Of a stretch of DNA of 59,776 nucleotides, positions 26,329-35,212 are shown piece after piece. A program made the translations under genes and the position numbers. How positions within the stretch are numbered: position 1 is the first letter of the stretch; the number at the start of each line of letters is the position of its first letter. Source of the DNA: Pseudomonas sp. GM50 (GTDB taxonomy: Bacteria; Pseudomonadota; Gammaproteobacteria; Pseudomonadales; Pseudomonadaceae); NCBI RefSeq assembly GCF_000282375.1, contig NZ_AKJK01000138.1, forward strand, positions 1 to 59,776. Direction: 5' to 3'. The notes beneath the pieces were generated by a model. It did not search any database. It saw only the letters and a program-made list of their open reading frames with translations, and was not told the origin of the DNA.

Positions 26329-28107
26329 TCAACGCCGATCTTGCAGATACGCTCGCCACCCGCCCAAATGACTGATATCCACCGCCCCCTCCAGCCCATA
26401 GGGCTCACAGATAAACCCGCTCTCCCAGCGCCCATCCGCCAGTTGTACCTTGCCCAACCCCAGCGGCGCCGGAATGGCGGTCAGGAACGAACCCAACTCG
26501 CTGCTTGGCAACTCCCACACTTCCACCGCAATCGCCGCGCCACCTTCTTTCACTCGGACCATGCCAGGACGATAGGGTGGGCCACCGGCCAGGGCATACA
26601 GCTGATAATCGGGGGAACTGTGAGTGGCTTCGAGCAAACGGGCTCCACGCAGCTGGAGTTGCCAGTTCAGCGCCAGCCCATCCAGGTGCGCGCCGCAGAC
26701 CACCAGCCGTGCGCGATCATTGCGCGCAATATTGGTCGGCGCAGGCGCTGCCAAGCCTTGCTGACGTTGCAAGGCATCCGCCACGCTCAACAGATACTGA
26801 TCGGTAAACGCCCGTCCGAACAACGTCACGCCCCATGGCAAACCATTGCCCATGAACCCGCTGGGCACGGCGACGGCGGCGTAATCGAGCAGGTTCATGA
26901 AGTTGGTGTAGTAGCCCAGTTCCGAGTTGCGCAGCACCGGTTCTGCCGCAAGCTCCGCCAATGTCACCGGGCGACCGATGGTTGGCGTGACCACGCAATC
27001 AAGGCCTTCCAGAGCTTTGTCGCACAGCGCTTTCAAGGCCTGCAGACGGTATTGGGCACGGAAGGTTTGCACGCCGGTCACCGCTGGCGCCTTGGCCAAT
27101 ACGGCGCGAATCACCGGCAGCACGGCTTGAGGATGTTGCTCCATCAACTCGCCGGCCACGCTGTAACGCTCCGCCACCCACGGCCCTTCGTAGAGCAACC
27201 GCGCTGCTTCGAGAAACGGCGACAAATCCAGTTCGACCGCTTCGCCGCCCATGGCTTTGAGCTGGTCGATGGCGTCACCGAACAGCAACGGGCCTTCAGG
27301 ACAGCCGAAGAATGCCAGATCCTGCGCACGGGGCACGCCAAAACGGAAGGGTGACAGAGTCCCGAAGGCCGAGCCGTCATTCCACAGCGGATTACTGCGG
27401 CTGTATTCGTCCCGTGGATCGAGATGAGCGGTGAGCGCCAGTAACTGACTGGCTTCCCGGGCCGTGGCCGTGAAGGTCGTGACGCAATCGAGCGTTCGAC
27501 AGGCTGGAACCACTCCGGCCGTGGAGATCAGCCCTTTGCTGGCTTTCAAACCGACCAGATTATTCAATGCCGCCGGCACCCGACCAGAGCCTGCCGTGTC
27601 CGTGCCCAGGGAAAAACTCGCCACGCCGAGTGCCACCGCCAGTGAAGACCCGGCGCTGGAACCGCCCGACGGATACTCCGTCAACACGCTGTTCGGGCAA
27701 GCGCCATACGGCGAGCGGCTGCCATTGAGGCCAGTGGCGAACTGATCGAGATTGGTCTTGCCCAACGGAATCGCACCCAGCGCCAGCAGTTGCTCGACGA
27801 TGGTTGCCGAGCGTTCCGGCACATAGGCAAACGCCGGACACGCCGCCGTGGTGGGAATGCCCGCCAAGTCGATATTGTCCTTGATCGCGAACGGCACGCC
27901 GTACAGCGGCAGGCTGCCTGGGTCACGACCGTCGAGTGCGGCGAGATACGGTTCCAGTTCCTCGACACTGAGCAAATGGATGAACAGGTGATAATCCGGG
28001 TTCAGTGCCGCGGCTTTTTCACGCAGGTTCAGCAGCAGTTGCCGAGGCGTGATTTGGCCTTGGTGGTAAGCGTTGCGCAGGGCATCGAGTTGCAGATTGA
28101 TGTTCAT
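26329..28107 (-). CDS. atzF: Allophanate hydrolase
   Basis: The protein has 592 residues. The amidase-signature catalytic triad is readable as K76 (AIKDNID), S150 (PSGGSSAGS) and S174 (GTDTAGS), with the same 74- and 24-residue spacing as AtzF. The C-terminal AGGPPYRPGMVR domain is the allophanate-hydrolase C-domain that processes the N-carboxycarbamate intermediate. It converts allophanate to two ammonia and CO2. It is the last catabolic gene of the riboswitch-led operon, 15 bp after the carboxylase. In guanidine catabolism its substrate comes from deimination of carboxyguanidine. Confidence 0.93.
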   Translation of the reverse strand: MNINLQLDALRNAYHQGQITPRQLLLNLREKAAALNPDYHLFIHLLSVEELEPYLAALDGRDPGSLPLYGVPFAIKDNIDLAGIPTTAACPAFAYVPERSATIVEQLLALGAIPLGKTNLDQFATGLNGSRSPYGACPNSVLTEYPSGGSSAGSSLAVALGVASFSLGTDTAGSGRVPAALNNLVGLKASKGLISTAGVVPACRTLDCVTTFTATAREASQLLALTAHLDPRDEYSRSNPLWNDGSAFGTLSPFRFGVPRAQDLAFFGCPEGPLLFGDAIDQLKAMGGEAVELDLSPFLEAARLLYEGPWVAERYSVAGELMEQHPQAVLPVIRAVLAKAPAVTGVQTFRAQYRLQALKALCDKALEGLDCVVTPTIGRPVTLAELAAEPVLRNSELGYYTNFMNLLDYAAVAVPSGFMGNGLPWGVTLFGRAFTDQYLLSVADALQRQQGLAAPAPTNIARNDRARLVVCGAHLDGLALNWQLQLRGARLLEATHSSPDYQLYALAGGPPYRPGMVRVKEGGAAIAVEVWELPSSELGSFLTAIPAPLGLGKVQLADGRWESGFICEPYGLEGAVDISHLGGWRAYLQDRR

Positions 28108-28122
28108 GGCGTTAATCCTTTT

Positions 28123-31100
28123 TCAATGGCTTGAGTCGAGTTCCAGCACCACCACACGCTGCCCGGCGCGCACCGCCGAACCCGGTTGCACGCGAATCTC
28201 GCGCACCACACCCGCCATGGGCGCGAGCAGCGGGATTTCCATCTTCATCGACTCCAGAATCACCAGCACATCCCCCGCCGCGACCCGGCTGCCAGCCTGC
28301 ACCTGAACCTGCCAGAGGTTACCGGCGATGTGGCTGTCGATGCTCTGCTGACCGTCGGCCAGCAGTGCATCTTCGGTCACTTCCGGAGCCAGCTCTTCGC
28401 TGTCGAAATGCGCCTGGCCGCTGGCTATCCAGCGTTCGCGCTCGGCGTTGAACGCGCTTTTTTGCTGATCCCGAAATGCCGCGATGCCTTGGGCTTCTTT
28501 CGCCAAAAACGCCTGGTAATCTGCCAGATTCAGCTGACTGTGTTCGATGTTCAGATCAAAACGTCCAAGCGGGAAATCCCGACGAATGCGCAGCAGTTCA
28601 TCGGCGCTCACCGGGTAGAAGCGGATCTGATCGAAGAAGCGCAGCAGCCACGGCTTGCCGTCGAACGCGGAGACTTCGCGATAGCGATTCCACATCTGCA
28701 GCGTGCGGCCGACGAACTGATAACCACCGGGGCCTTCCATGCCGTACACGCACAGGTAGGCGCCGCCGATGCCTACCGAGTTTTCCGCGGTCCAGGTGCG
28801 GGCCGGGTTGTACTTGGTAGTCACCAGGCGATGCCGTGGATCGAGCGGGGTGGCGACTGGTGCGCCGAGGTAGACGTCGCCCAGGCCCATGACCAGATAG
28901 CTGGCGTCGAACACTGTGCGTTGCACTTCGTCGAGGTTCGGCAGATCGTTGATGCGGCGGATGAACTCCAGATTGCTCGGGCACCAGGGGGCGTCCTTGC
29001 GTACGGTGGTCATGTATTTCTCGATCGCCAACTGACAGGCCGGGTCATCCCAGGACAGTGGCAGATGGACGATGCGCGAGGGCACTTGCAGGTCATTGGC
29101 GGCGCACACGGCGTCCCATTCACCGGCGACAAGCCCCAGCAGATCGGCCAGCGGCAGTTGCTCCGGTTGGTAGTGCACTTGCAGCGAGCGGATGCCCGGT
29201 GTCAGGTCGATCACGCCATGCAGGTGTTTGCTTTCCAATGCCTGCATCAGCGCGTGGGCTCGGAAGCGCAGGACCAGGTCCAGCTCGGGGGCACCGATTT
29301 CCAATAACAAATGAGTGTCGCCCGACAGACGTGCAACCAGCCGCGTATCCCCCTGACCCAAATCCAACACCACAGGCGACACAACCCCCTGTGGGAGCAC
29401 ATTACCTGTGGCGAGGGGGCTTGCCCCCGTTGGGTCGCGAAGCGGCCCCAATACCTGCAACCGCGTAGTACCAGATGTGTCGAGTTCACCGATTGGCGAC
29501 TGCTTCGCAGCCGAACGGGGGCAAGCCCCCTCGCCACAAGGGGGCTGTATTGCCAGAGAGCGCGCGGTTTTCAGATCAACCGGCAAAAACTGAACCTTGT
29601 CCCCAGCCTTGAGCTGCCCCAGCTGCCAAAGGTCCGCCTCGATCACCGTCACCGGGCAGACAAACCCGCCCAAGCTCGGACCATCCGGTCCCAGAATCAC
29701 CGGCATGTCACCGGTGAAATCCACCGCGCCAATCGCGTACGGATTGTCATGAATATTCGACGGATGCAATCCCGCTTCGCCACCGTCGGCCCGCACCCAT
29801 TCAGGCTTCGGCCCGATCAGCCGCACGCCGGTGCGGCTGGAGTTGAAGTGCACTTCCCACTGCGTGGCGAAGAAGGTGCCGATGTAGTTTTCGGTGAAAT
29901 ATTCCGGGGCACCGTGGGGGCCGTAAATCACCCGAACCTGCCGCACGGCGGGCAACTCGGTAATGTGCTGGATCACCAGGTCTTGCCCGGCGCTGTGGTC
30001 GCTCAAGGCCGGAATATGCAATACGTCCCCAGTGCGCAATGCACGACCGGCATGGCCACCAAACTGGCCGAGGGTGAAGGTACTTTTGCTACCCAGATAA
30101 TCCGGCACTTGCACGCCACCGCGCAGGCACAGATAGCTGCGCGCGCCTGCACCGCCAATGGTGCCGAGGCTCAAAGTGGCACCGGCGGGAATCAACAGTG
30201 CGGTATTCATCGGCACTGCTTCACCGTTCAGCATCAACGCAATCACCGCCCCCGTAACGGTCACCACCGCCTCACAATTGAAACGCAGCAGCGGCCCGCT
30301 CATGGTGATTTCCAGCGCTGCCGCACCTTCATCGTTACCCAGCAAGCGATTGCCCAGACGCAGCGCCCGGCTGTCCATCGGCCCCGACGGCGGCACGCCT
30401 ACCGCCCAGTAACCGAGGCGTCCCGGATAGTCCTGAACGCTGGTCTGCGTGCCGGCGCTGAGCACTTCAAAGGTGTTGGCTTGATAGATCAGGCTTTCCA
30501 GGCAACGGGTCCACGGCTGGCCGCTGGCAAAGGGCGTATCGAGCAGAATCTGCCGCAAGTAATCGCGGTTGGTTTCCACCCCGTACAGCAGGCTGTCGCC
30601 CAGAGCCTGATGCAGATCGGCGCGCGCTGCTTCGCGAGTCGGTGCCCAGCTGATGACCTTGGCGATCATCGGATCGAAGTACGGCGGGATCTCGCAACCA
30701 GCCTCGACCCAAGTGTCGATGCGCAAGTGTTGGCCATCGGCAACCGGGAAATTGACGGCAGTGAGCAGACCGGGACTCGGCTGGAAATCCCGACCCGGAT
30801 CTTCGGCATAGAGTCGTGCCTGAATCGCATGACCATTGGCTTTCAATCGCTGATTCAACTCGCGCAGCGGCGGCAAATCACCGGCCGCCAGTTCCACCAT
30901 CCAGCGCACCAGATCGACGCCCCACACCTGTTCGGTGACGCCGTGCTCCACCTGCAAACGAGTGTTCACTTCAAGAAAATAGAAACGCTGGGCATCGCTG
31001 TCGAAGACGAACTCCACAGTGCCCGCGCTGCGGTAATTCACCGCTTTGGCCAGTTTGATGGCCGCTGCACAGAGTTCCTCGGCCATGCCCTCGGGCAGAT

Positions 31101-31833
31101 TCGGCGCCGGGGTTTCTTCAAGGACTTTCTGGTTGCGCCGCTGCACCGAACAGTCGCGCACGCCGAGGGCAATCACCTCACCCCGGCCATCGCCGAACAC
31201 CTGCACTTCCAGGTGTCGGGCGCGCTGGATGTACTTCTCGATGAACACGCCGGCGTCGCTGAAATTGTTCTGACCAAGGCGTTTGACGGCTTCGAATGAT
31301 TCGCTCAGTTCAGCAGCGCTGCGGCACACGCGCATACCGATCCCGCCACCACCGGCGGTGCTTTTGAGCATCACCGGGTAGCCGACTTGTTCGCCTGCTA
31401 TCAACGCTGCGTCGAGGCTGTCGAGCAGCTCGGTGCCTTCGAGCATTGGCACGCCGTGTTGCTTGGCCAGGGCGCGGGCGGTGTGCTTGAGGCCGAACAC
31501 CCGCAGGTGCTCCGGTGTGGGGCCGATGAAGGCGATGTCGGCCGCTTCGCAGGCTTGGGCGAATGCGGCGTTTTCCGAGAGAAAACCGTAGCCGGGATGA
31601 ACCGCCGTGGCGCCGGTGGCTTTGGCGATGGCGAGGATTTTTTCGACCGCCAGATAAGTGCCAGCGGCAGCGCCTTCGCCCAGGCTGTGGGCTTCATTGG
31701 CTTGCAGGATATGCAGGCTGGCGGCGTCAGCTTCGGAGTAAACCGCGACGCCCTTGACCTGCAACTCTTGCAGGGTACGCAGGATGCGGCAGGCAATGGC
31801 GCCGCGGTTGGCGATGAGGACTTTTTCGAACAT
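28123..31833 (-). CDS. Guanidine (urea-type) carboxylase with in-frame REP insertion
   Basis: The protein has 1236 residues and is biotin-dependent. It has a biotin carboxylase N-domain, ATP-grasp (TAGGGGIGMRV), biotin carboxylase C-domain, KipA/AHS2 domain (about 460-745), KipI/AHS1 domain and further carboxyltransferase sequence. The C-terminal biotinyl domain has biotinyl-Lys K1197 in VILESMKMEI. The family carboxylates urea or, in riboswitch-linked operons, guanidine; the upstream guanidine-I aptamer and DUF1989 genes favour guanidine. Residues about 766-809 are encoded by a complete REP pair inserted in frame in the linker before the AHS1 part, so this protein is about 44 residues longer than expected. 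Whether activity is retained is unknown. Confidence 0.9.
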   Translation of the reverse strand: MFEKVLIANRGAIACRILRTLQELQVKGVAVYSEADAASLHILQANEAHSLGEGAAAGTYLAVEKILAIAKATGATAVHPGYGFLSENAAFAQACEAADIAFIGPTPEHLRVFGLKHTARALAKQHGVPMLEGTELLDSLDAALIAGEQVGYPVMLKSTAGGGGIGMRVCRSAAELSESFEAVKRLGQNNFSDAGVFIEKYIQRARHLEVQVFGDGRGEVIALGVRDCSVQRRNQKVLEETPAPNLPEGMAEELCAAAIKLAKAVNYRSAGTVEFVFDSDAQRFYFLEVNTRLQVEHGVTEQVWGVDLVRWMVELAAGDLPPLRELNQRLKANGHAIQARLYAEDPGRDFQPSPGLLTAVNFPVADGQHLRIDTWVEAGCEIPPYFDPMIAKVISWAPTREAARADLHQALGDSLLYGVETNRDYLRQILLDTPFASGQPWTRCLESLIYQANTFEVLSAGTQTSVQDYPGRLGYWAVGVPPSGPMDSRALRLGNRLLGNDEGAAALEITMSGPLLRFNCEAVVTVTGAVIALMLNGEAVPMNTALLIPAGATLSLGTIGGAGARSYLCLRGGVQVPDYLGSKSTFTLGQFGGHAGRALRTGDVLHIPALSDHSAGQDLVIQHITELPAVRQVRVIYGPHGAPEYFTENYIGTFFATQWEVHFNSSRTGVRLIGPKPEWVRADGGEAGLHPSNIHDNPYAIGAVDFTGDMPVILGPDGPSLGGFVCPVTVIEADLWQLGQLKAGDKVQFLPVDLKTARSLAIQPPCGEGACPRSAAKQSPIGELDTSGTTRLQVLGPLRDPTGASPLATGNVLPQGVVSPVVLDLGQGDTRLVARLSGDTHLLLEIGAPELDLVLRFRAHALMQALESKHLHGVIDLTPGIRSLQVHYQPEQLPLADLLGLVAGEWDAVCAANDLQVPSRIVHLPLSWDDPACQLAIEKYMTTVRKDAPWCPSNLEFIRRINDLPNLDEVQRTVFDASYLVMGLGDVYLGAPVATPLDPRHRLVTTKYNPARTWTAENSVGIGGAYLCVYGMEGPGGYQFVGRTLQMWNRYREVSAFDGKPWLLRFFDQIRFYPVSADELLRIRRDFPLGRFDLNIEHSQLNLADYQAFLAKEAQGIAAFRDQQKSAFNAERERWIASGQAHFDSEELAPEVTEDALLADGQQSIDSHIAGNLWQVQVQAGSRVAAGDVLVILESMKMEIPLLAPMAGVVREIRVQPGSAVRAGQRVVVLELDSSH
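29407..29538. repeat. REP pair, family B, inside a coding region
   Basis: A complete family B element (132 nt, arms TGTGGCGAGGGGGCTTGCCC at both ends) lies inside the carboxylase gene. Its length is a multiple of three, and the frame used has no stop. It is flanked by CCTGTGGGAGCA on one side, resembling a remnant of another REP type. Confidence 0.93.
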
Positions 31834-32203
31834 GGCATAACCCCCGGAGGCGATAACGCATCAGCCTCGACCTGGGATGCGGGCCGTCCCGCAGTTTTTC
31901 GATAGGCGCCGAGGTCGTCCCAGGCGGCAGAATCAACTTTCTTCAAAACACCACTGACCCCCTGTGGGAGCGGGCTTGTGTGGCGAGGGGGCTTGCCCCC
32001 GTTCGGCTGCGAAGCAGTCGCAAATCCAGACAACTTGGTCTGTCTGGACGGGCGTCGGGGGCCGCTTCGCGCCCCAACGGGGGCAAGCCCCCTCGCCACA
32101 CAAGCCCGCACCCACAGGGTTTAGTGGTGTTTTTACTGTTTGATGCACTGGCCGGAGCGGGCCTGACACAAGACAAACAACCACCGCCGCAAACGCGAAA
32201 ATT
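31834..32203. other. 370-bp gap inside the guanidine operon
   Basis: The gap between the second DUF1989 gene and the carboxylase gene is filled mostly by a nested REP structure (31946-32133). Other gaps in this operon are under 20 bp, so the element probably expanded an originally short spacer. Confidence 0.6.
31946..32133. repeat. Nested REP structure
   Basis: A family B pair (31979-32100) lies inside outer arms CCTGTGGGAGCGGGCTTGTG / CACAAGCCCGC. These lie within AAAACACCACT / AGTGGTGTTTT termini, giving a three-layer imperfect inverted repeat of about 188 nt. Confidence 0.85.
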
Positions 32204-32845
32204 TCAGTTCCATACCAATAGCTCCGCAGGTGTCGGGTTGTAGGCGTTGCACGGGTTGTTCAGTTGCGGGCAGTTGGAGATCAACACGATCACGTCCATC
32301 TCGGCCCGCAGGTCGACGTATTTGCCCGGCGCCGAAATCCCGTCTTCGAACGTCAGCCCGCCGTCGGCCGTCACCGGCACGTTCATGAAGAAGTTGATGT
32401 TCGGCCCGATGTCTCCCTTGCCCAGCCGACCATCGTGGACACACGCGCGCAGGTAGTTGTCGCGACAGCTGTGCATGTAGCGTTTCTCCAGCGCATAACG
32501 CACGGTGTTGCTCTCTTGTGCGCAAGCACCGCCGAGGGTGTCGTGACGCCCGCAAGTGTCGGCGACGATGGTCAGCATCGGTTTGCCGAGGTTGGAATAG
32601 AGCACGCTGCCGGTGCTCAGGTAGACGCTGTTCTGCCGACGCAACGTTCGCTGTACGTCATAGCGCTCCTTGGGATTGGCGAGGCTGTAGAACAGAGTGT
32701 CGACGGCCTGATTGCCTTCCAGGTCGAGGATGCGCAAGGTCTGGCCGGCCTTGACCTCCATCAGCCAGGGTTCGCCGGCGGGGATGGTGGCGCGGTACAC
32801 CGCGGTTTCAGGCAGCTGTTGAGCGGTGGCGATAACAAGTGACAT
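32204..32845 (-). CDS. cgdB: DUF1989 protein, probable carboxyguanidine deiminase subunit (UAAP2 type)
   Basis: The protein has 213 residues. It has the DUF1989 fold landmarks LDLEGNQAVDTLFYS, then ADTCGRHDTLGGACAQESN with conserved cysteines, then GPNINFFMNVPV. Formerly called urea carboxylase-associated protein 2. In guanidine-riboswitch operons the two DUF1989 proteins are known to form carboxyguanidine deiminase, producing allophanate and ammonia. ATG 32845 has GAGGA upstream; it follows the partner gene by 11 bp. The A/B lettering is tentative. Confidence 0.8.
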   Translation of the reverse strand: MSLVIATAQQLPETAVYRATIPAGEPWLMEVKAGQTLRILDLEGNQAVDTLFYSLANPKERYDVQRTLRRQNSVYLSTGSVLYSNLGKPMLTIVADTCGRHDTLGGACAQESNTVRYALEKRYMHSCRDNYLRACVHDGRLGKGDIGPNINFFMNVPVTADGGLTFEDGISAPGKYVDLRAEMDVIVLISNCPQLNNPCNAYNPTPAELLVWN

Positions 32846-32856
32846 TGCAGCGATCC

Positions 32857-33582
32857 TCAAGCGAACAGACGGTCGGTGTTGATGAAGCCGCGCTCGTTTT
32901 CCGGGCGCGAGGTGCGGCAGTGTTCGGCGACGCTGGCATCAGCGTTCATCCAGCTCAACTTCAATGGTTTCGGCGCGTATTCAGGCGAAGGATCCATCGG
33001 ATGTTGCAGCGCGGTGAGCACCACCAGCGTGTCCATCGGCGCATACAACTCGATGTAGTCACCGGCCCTGGAATTGCCTTCGACGAAATGAAAACGCCCG
33101 GCCTCATCGACGTTCACACGGCTGAACAGGTTGAGGGTCATCAACAGATCGGACAGGCCCAAACCCCACTTGCCCAATTCCACCAACAGGTTGTCGGTGC
33201 CGTTGCGGAAGAAGCCGTTGCGCAGTTCCTGATAGCGACCCGCGCCGTATTTTTCCGCGACTTCTTCAGCGCAGAGCACACCGCCGAGACTGTCGCTCCA
33301 GCCGCAGGTGTTGGCGGTAATGGCGGCGAGCACGCGCCCCATGTCCGAATACAGGCAATGGCCGGTGGTGAGCTTGGCGGTGTGTTGGCATTTGAGGCTG
33401 TCGGGCAGGTTCAGGCGTTCGGTTTTTTCGTTGGCGTTGAGCAGCGTCAGGCTTACATTGGCACCGCCGCGCAGGTCGGTCAGGCGCAGCAATTGGCCGC
33501 GTTTCAGAACGAAGGAACGATGGCCGCCGCCGGGGAGCATTTCTTCGGCGAAGGGCGGGAACAGCTGGGTCGAATCAGTCAT
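32857..33582 (-). CDS. cgdA: DUF1989 protein, probable carboxyguanidine deiminase subunit (UAAP1 type)
   Basis: The protein has 241 residues and is paralogous to its downstream neighbour: LTDLRGGANVSLTLLNAN, then TANTCGWSDSLGG, then LNLFSRVNVDEAGRFHF. ATG 33582 has GAGAGGA upstream; the upstream TTG (33588) is less likely. Formerly urea carboxylase-associated protein 1. It lies between the ABC transporter and the second subunit, supporting a role in the same pathway. The A/B lettering is tentative. Confidence 0.8.
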   Translation of the reverse strand: MTDSTQLFPPFAEEMLPGGGHRSFVLKRGQLLRLTDLRGGANVSLTLLNANEKTERLNLPDSLKCQHTAKLTTGHCLYSDMGRVLAAITANTCGWSDSLGGVLCAEEVAEKYGAGRYQELRNGFFRNGTDNLLVELGKWGLGLSDLLMTLNLFSRVNVDEAGRFHFVEGNSRAGDYIELYAPMDTLVVLTALQHPMDPSPEYAPKPLKLSWMNADASVAEHCRTSRPENERGFINTDRLFA

Positions 33583-33594
33583 GTGCAAATCCTC

Positions 33595-34383
33595 TCAAGC
33601 GGTGCGAAGCGTGCCTGCCAACTGAGCCGGCAAGGCATCGACGGCGGCACGATGGGTGCGGCGGTCGCTGTTCAAAGGGATGTCGTAGGTGATGCGTGCG
33701 CCATAGGCGCCGGGGGCGTGCGGGTCGAGGCGGACCTTGTCGAACACCAGCAAACGGGTGCCGAGGCTGAAACCTTCGGACAGGTCATGGGTGACCATGA
33801 ACACTGTCAGCTGGGTCTCGCGCCACAGTTCCAGCAGCAAGCCGTGCATGTCCTTGCGGATGCCCGGATCGAGCGCGCCGAAGGGTTCGTCGAGCAGCAA
33901 CACACGCGGCTTCATGATCAGCGCCTGGGCAATCGCCAGCCGTTGTTGCATACCGCCGGAGAGCTGTGCCGGGTACTTGTCCAGCGAGTGACCGAGGCCG
34001 ACTTTGTGCAGCAACACTGAGGCTTGTTCGCGTGCGTCTTTTTTAGCGCTGCCGAACAAGCGCCCAAGTAGCGGTGAACGCGGCAGTTCGAGGCCGAGGG
34101 CGACGTTGTCCAGCACCGTTAAATGCGGGAACACAGAGTAGCGCTGGAACACCACGCCGCGGCTGGCATCCGGTTCGCTGGCCAGGGCCTGGCCGTCCAA
34201 CAGAATCTCACCGCGACTAGCGCGTTCCTGGCCCAGCAGTAGCCGCAGGAAAGTCGATTTACCGCAACCTGAAGCGCCGACCAAGGTGCAGAACTCACCC
34301 TCGTTGACGTTCAGGTTCAATCCCTCGAGTACCACCTGATCGGCATATTGCTGCCAGACGTTTTTTACCGTGATGAAGCTCAT
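33595..34383 (-). CDS. ABC transporter ATP-binding protein (guanidine import operon)
   Basis: The protein has 262 residues of the nitrate/taurine class. Walker A is GASGCGKST (36-44), the signature LSGGMQQRLAIAQAL and Walker B VLLLDEPFGALDP. Its ATG overlaps the permease stop (ATGA). With the permease and binding protein it forms a complete importer, usually annotated as a urea transporter; the riboswitch suggests guanidine instead. Confidence 0.9.
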   Translation of the reverse strand: MSFITVKNVWQQYADQVVLEGLNLNVNEGEFCTLVGASGCGKSTFLRLLLGQERASRGEILLDGQALASEPDASRGVVFQRYSVFPHLTVLDNVALGLELPRSPLLGRLFGSAKKDAREQASVLLHKVGLGHSLDKYPAQLSGGMQQRLAIAQALIMKPRVLLLDEPFGALDPGIRKDMHGLLLELWRETQLTVFMVTHDLSEGFSLGTRLLVFDKVRLDPHAPGAYGARITYDIPLNSDRRTHRAAVDALPAQLAGTLRTA

Positions 34384-35195
34384 GCGCGGGCCCCCTCATA
34401 CCAAGGGAACGCCCGTTGGGTCAGGCGTTTCAGACCCCAGTCCATCAGCCAGGCGAGCAGGGTGATCCACACCACGTAGGGCAGGATTACGTCCATCGCC
34501 AGGTAGCGGCGCACCAGGAAAATCCGATAGCCGAGACCATCGGTGGAGGCGATGGCTTCGGCGGCGATCAGGAACAACCACGCCGAACCCAGCATCAGTC
34601 GCAGCGAGATCAACAGGCGCGGCAACAATTGCGGCAGCACCACGCGCAGCATCAAGGTCCAGGTCGAAGCGCCAAGCGTCTGCGCCTTGATCAGCAACTC
34701 GACGGGAATTTCCCGGGCGCGCTGTTCCAGATCGCGGGCCAGGCACGGGGTGATGCCGATCACGATCAGCATCACTTTCGACAACTCCCCCAGCCCGAAC
34801 ACGATGAACAGAATCGGCAGGATCGCCAGCGGCGGCACCATCGACAGCACGGTGAGTACCGGCGACAACGGTGCGCCAAACAGCGGCAGGGTCCCGGCGG
34901 CGATGCCCAGGCACAGCCCGGCCAATGCGCTGATGCCGAGGCCGATGGCCAGCCGTCGCAGGCTGGCGGCGCTGTCTTGCCAGAGCAGGTATTCACCGGT
35001 GCGGGTGTCGGCGGTGAAGGCCAGGCGTTTCACCGCGTCGGTCATCTGCACGGCACTGGGCAGCAGTTTGTCGTTGGGGTTGTCCGTCAGCCGATCGGCC
35101 GAGCCCATGAAGTAGGCGAACAAAACCAGGGCGAATGGCAGGATCACCAACAGCAGGCGACTCGGGCGATCCGGGTGGCGATTGATCAGGCGCAT
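34380..35195 (-). CDS. ABC transporter permease (guanidine import operon)
   Basis: The protein has 271 residues and about six TM helices, of the SsuC/TauC/NrtB class. The cytoplasmic EAA-like loop is ELLIKAQTLGASTWTLMLRVVLPQLLPRL. It is translationally coupled to the ATPase gene and 17 bp after the binding-protein gene. Confidence 0.88.
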   Translation of the reverse strand: MRLINRHPDRPSRLLLVILPFALVLFAYFMGSADRLTDNPNDKLLPSAVQMTDAVKRLAFTADTRTGEYLLWQDSAASLRRLAIGLGISALAGLCLGIAAGTLPLFGAPLSPVLTVLSMVPPLAILPILFIVFGLGELSKVMLIVIGITPCLARDLEQRAREIPVELLIKAQTLGASTWTLMLRVVLPQLLPRLLISLRLMLGSAWLFLIAAEAIASTDGLGYRIFLVRRYLAMDVILPYVVWITLLAWLMDWGLKRLTQRAFPWYEGARA

Positions 35196-35212
35196 GGCCT
35201 AGTCCTCCGTTG

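Noticed and set aside
29311..31299. Plus-strand open frame of 662 codons inside the carboxylase gene
   Set aside because: It is an antisense shadow of a GC-rich gene; its composition is non-protein-like and it passes through a REP element.
31943..32184. Small open frames within the nested REP element (peptides with GEGACPR, ASPLATQ)
   Set aside because: They are translations of repeat arms; similar frames occur at every family B copy and lack ribosome-binding sites.
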